This document shows positions 32,664 through 33,182 of a stretch of DNA of 33,182 bases, piece by piece; position 1 is the first letter of the stretch; each line of letters starts with the position of its first letter. The stretch is taken from NCBI GenBank assembly GCA_022446905.1, contig JAKVBT010000016.1:16547-49728 (forward strand), read 5' to 3'. The notes under the pieces are model-generated. The model was not told the origin of the DNA, searched no databases, and worked only from the letters and a program-made list of their open reading frames with translations. The DNA is from Phycisphaerales bacterium (GTDB taxonomy: Bacteria; Planctomycetota; Phycisphaerae; Phycisphaerales; SM1A02). The position numbers and the translations under genes are program-made.

Positions 32664-33182
32664 TTAGTCCGTGTGCCAATGTCCAGTCATGCGGTCAAAG
32701 ATCACGGATCGAGTTGCAGGGGCTGCCTCATGGGATGGATTAGCAATGCCGATGTCGAGGAAGCCTGGCCAGCATTCTGTCTCTACGGTTCGAAGCAGCA
32801 AGCCCCCTTGTCGTATCAGCAGTGATGCAAGACCTGCTTCTGGAGGTTTGATCAGTCCAACAGGGCAGCGCAGCGCTTCGGCGGCATGATGTTGCAAAAC
32901 TGCTGAGGCCATAGCAGGGGGAACTTCAGGATCACGGGTGCTGATGCGTACGTAATGAGAATGCACCTTAAACGCACTGTGCCCTCGAATATCACAATCA
33001 AGCAGTTCATCCTCAACACTCGCAGCTGTAGCAAAAGCATTGGTATCTCTTGTCTCAACAGGACCGTCAATAGCGACGAGCCAGCGCGGGTTGTGTTGCA
33101 GCAGTATGTTTGGAGTGGCCGGCCCAGTGAATGCGCACTGTCGATCTGAAGTCCACACCAGGTTGGAGCGGCGGCATACGAG
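32664..33182 (-). CDS. Protein of unknown function, 5' part outside the window
   Basis: The frame is open from the right edge, so the gene starts beyond the window; at least 172 residues are visible. An internal GTG at 33158 could start a shorter protein but has no SD. I recognise no family. The visible part has no membrane helix or signal peptide. It contains RWLVAIDGPVETRDTNAF, a His-rich stretch (FKVHSHYVRIS, then LQHHAAEA) and a hydrophobic strand ASLLIRQGGLLLRTVETE. The end (VIFDRMTGHWHTD) reads like a soluble domain. The terminator at 32591-32630 ends its transcript. Confidence 0.65.
   Translation of the reverse strand, partial: LVCRRSNLVWTSDRQCAFTGPATPNILLQHNPRWLVAIDGPVETRDTNAFATAASVEDELLDCDIRGHSAFKVHSHYVRISTRDPEVPPAMASAVLQHHAAEALRCPVGLIKPPEAGLASLLIRQGGLLLRTVETECWPGFLDIGIANPSHEAAPATRSVIFDRMTGHWHTD

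Noticed and set aside
1-33182. CRISPR array, insertion sequence, prophage or attachment site
   Set aside because: No regularly spaced repeats, transposase, integrase or phage genes were seen.

Overview
The window looks like ordinary chromosome of a planctomycete, most likely from the Phycisphaerae. This is inferred from the gene set, not from a marker search. The clues are a secreted beta-helix protein ending in a Phycisphaerae-style dockerin repeat, a giant secreted zinc protease of the DUF5117/DUF4953 type, a Tat-exported Gfo/Idh/MocA oxidoreductase, a protein with three N-terminal zinc ribbons joined to membrane helices, and a PurS-PurS-PurL fusion. GC is moderate (a little over 50% by eye). 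I see no phage, insertion sequence, CRISPR array, tRNA or rRNA.

Layout. (1) 1-8505, plus strand: a partial glucose-6-phosphate dehydrogenase coupled to 6-phosphogluconolactonase (oxidative pentose phosphate pathway), then a membrane sensor with a SpoIIE/RsbU-type phosphatase output. These are followed by a secreted protein of unknown function with a His-rich tail, coupled to LemA and then an M48 membrane protease with a TerB-like tail. (2) 8510-15432, minus strand: an M24 aminopeptidase-like enzyme, the large secreted zinc protease with an unusual insertion, a Tat-signal Gfo/Idh protein and an NfsA/FRP-type nitroreductase. (3) 15574-16887, plus: the beta-helix/dockerin protein. (4) 16925-19061, minus: a ThiF/MoeB-type adenylyltransferase and the ribosomal pair rpsL-rpsG. 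(5) 19062-19423: a divergent intergenic region with DnaA-box-like sites and a candidate rpsL promoter. (6) 19424-30469, plus: rnhA, purSL and purQ (each overlapping the next by ATGA), the zinc-ribbon membrane protein, a Gfo/Idh oxidoreductase, rlmE, a TPP riboswitch with thiC, a small membrane protein and an NDH-2-like flavoprotein. (7) 30448-33182, minus: a crotonase lacking both usual catalytic glutamates, coupled to an AtoE-like short-chain fatty acid transporter, then a strong intrinsic terminator and a partial unknown gene running off the right edge.

Most of the window is housekeeping metabolism: NADPH supply, purine and thiamine synthesis, and ribosome production and modification. The least explained parts are the secreted His-tail protein/LemA/M48-TerB cluster, the insertion in front of the zinc site of the giant protease, and the transporter/atypical crotonase pair. 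Start codons were often moved inward from the longest open frame, because a Shine-Dalgarno (SD) sequence, an ATGA overlap or a terminator hairpin argued for it; the reasons are in each entry.
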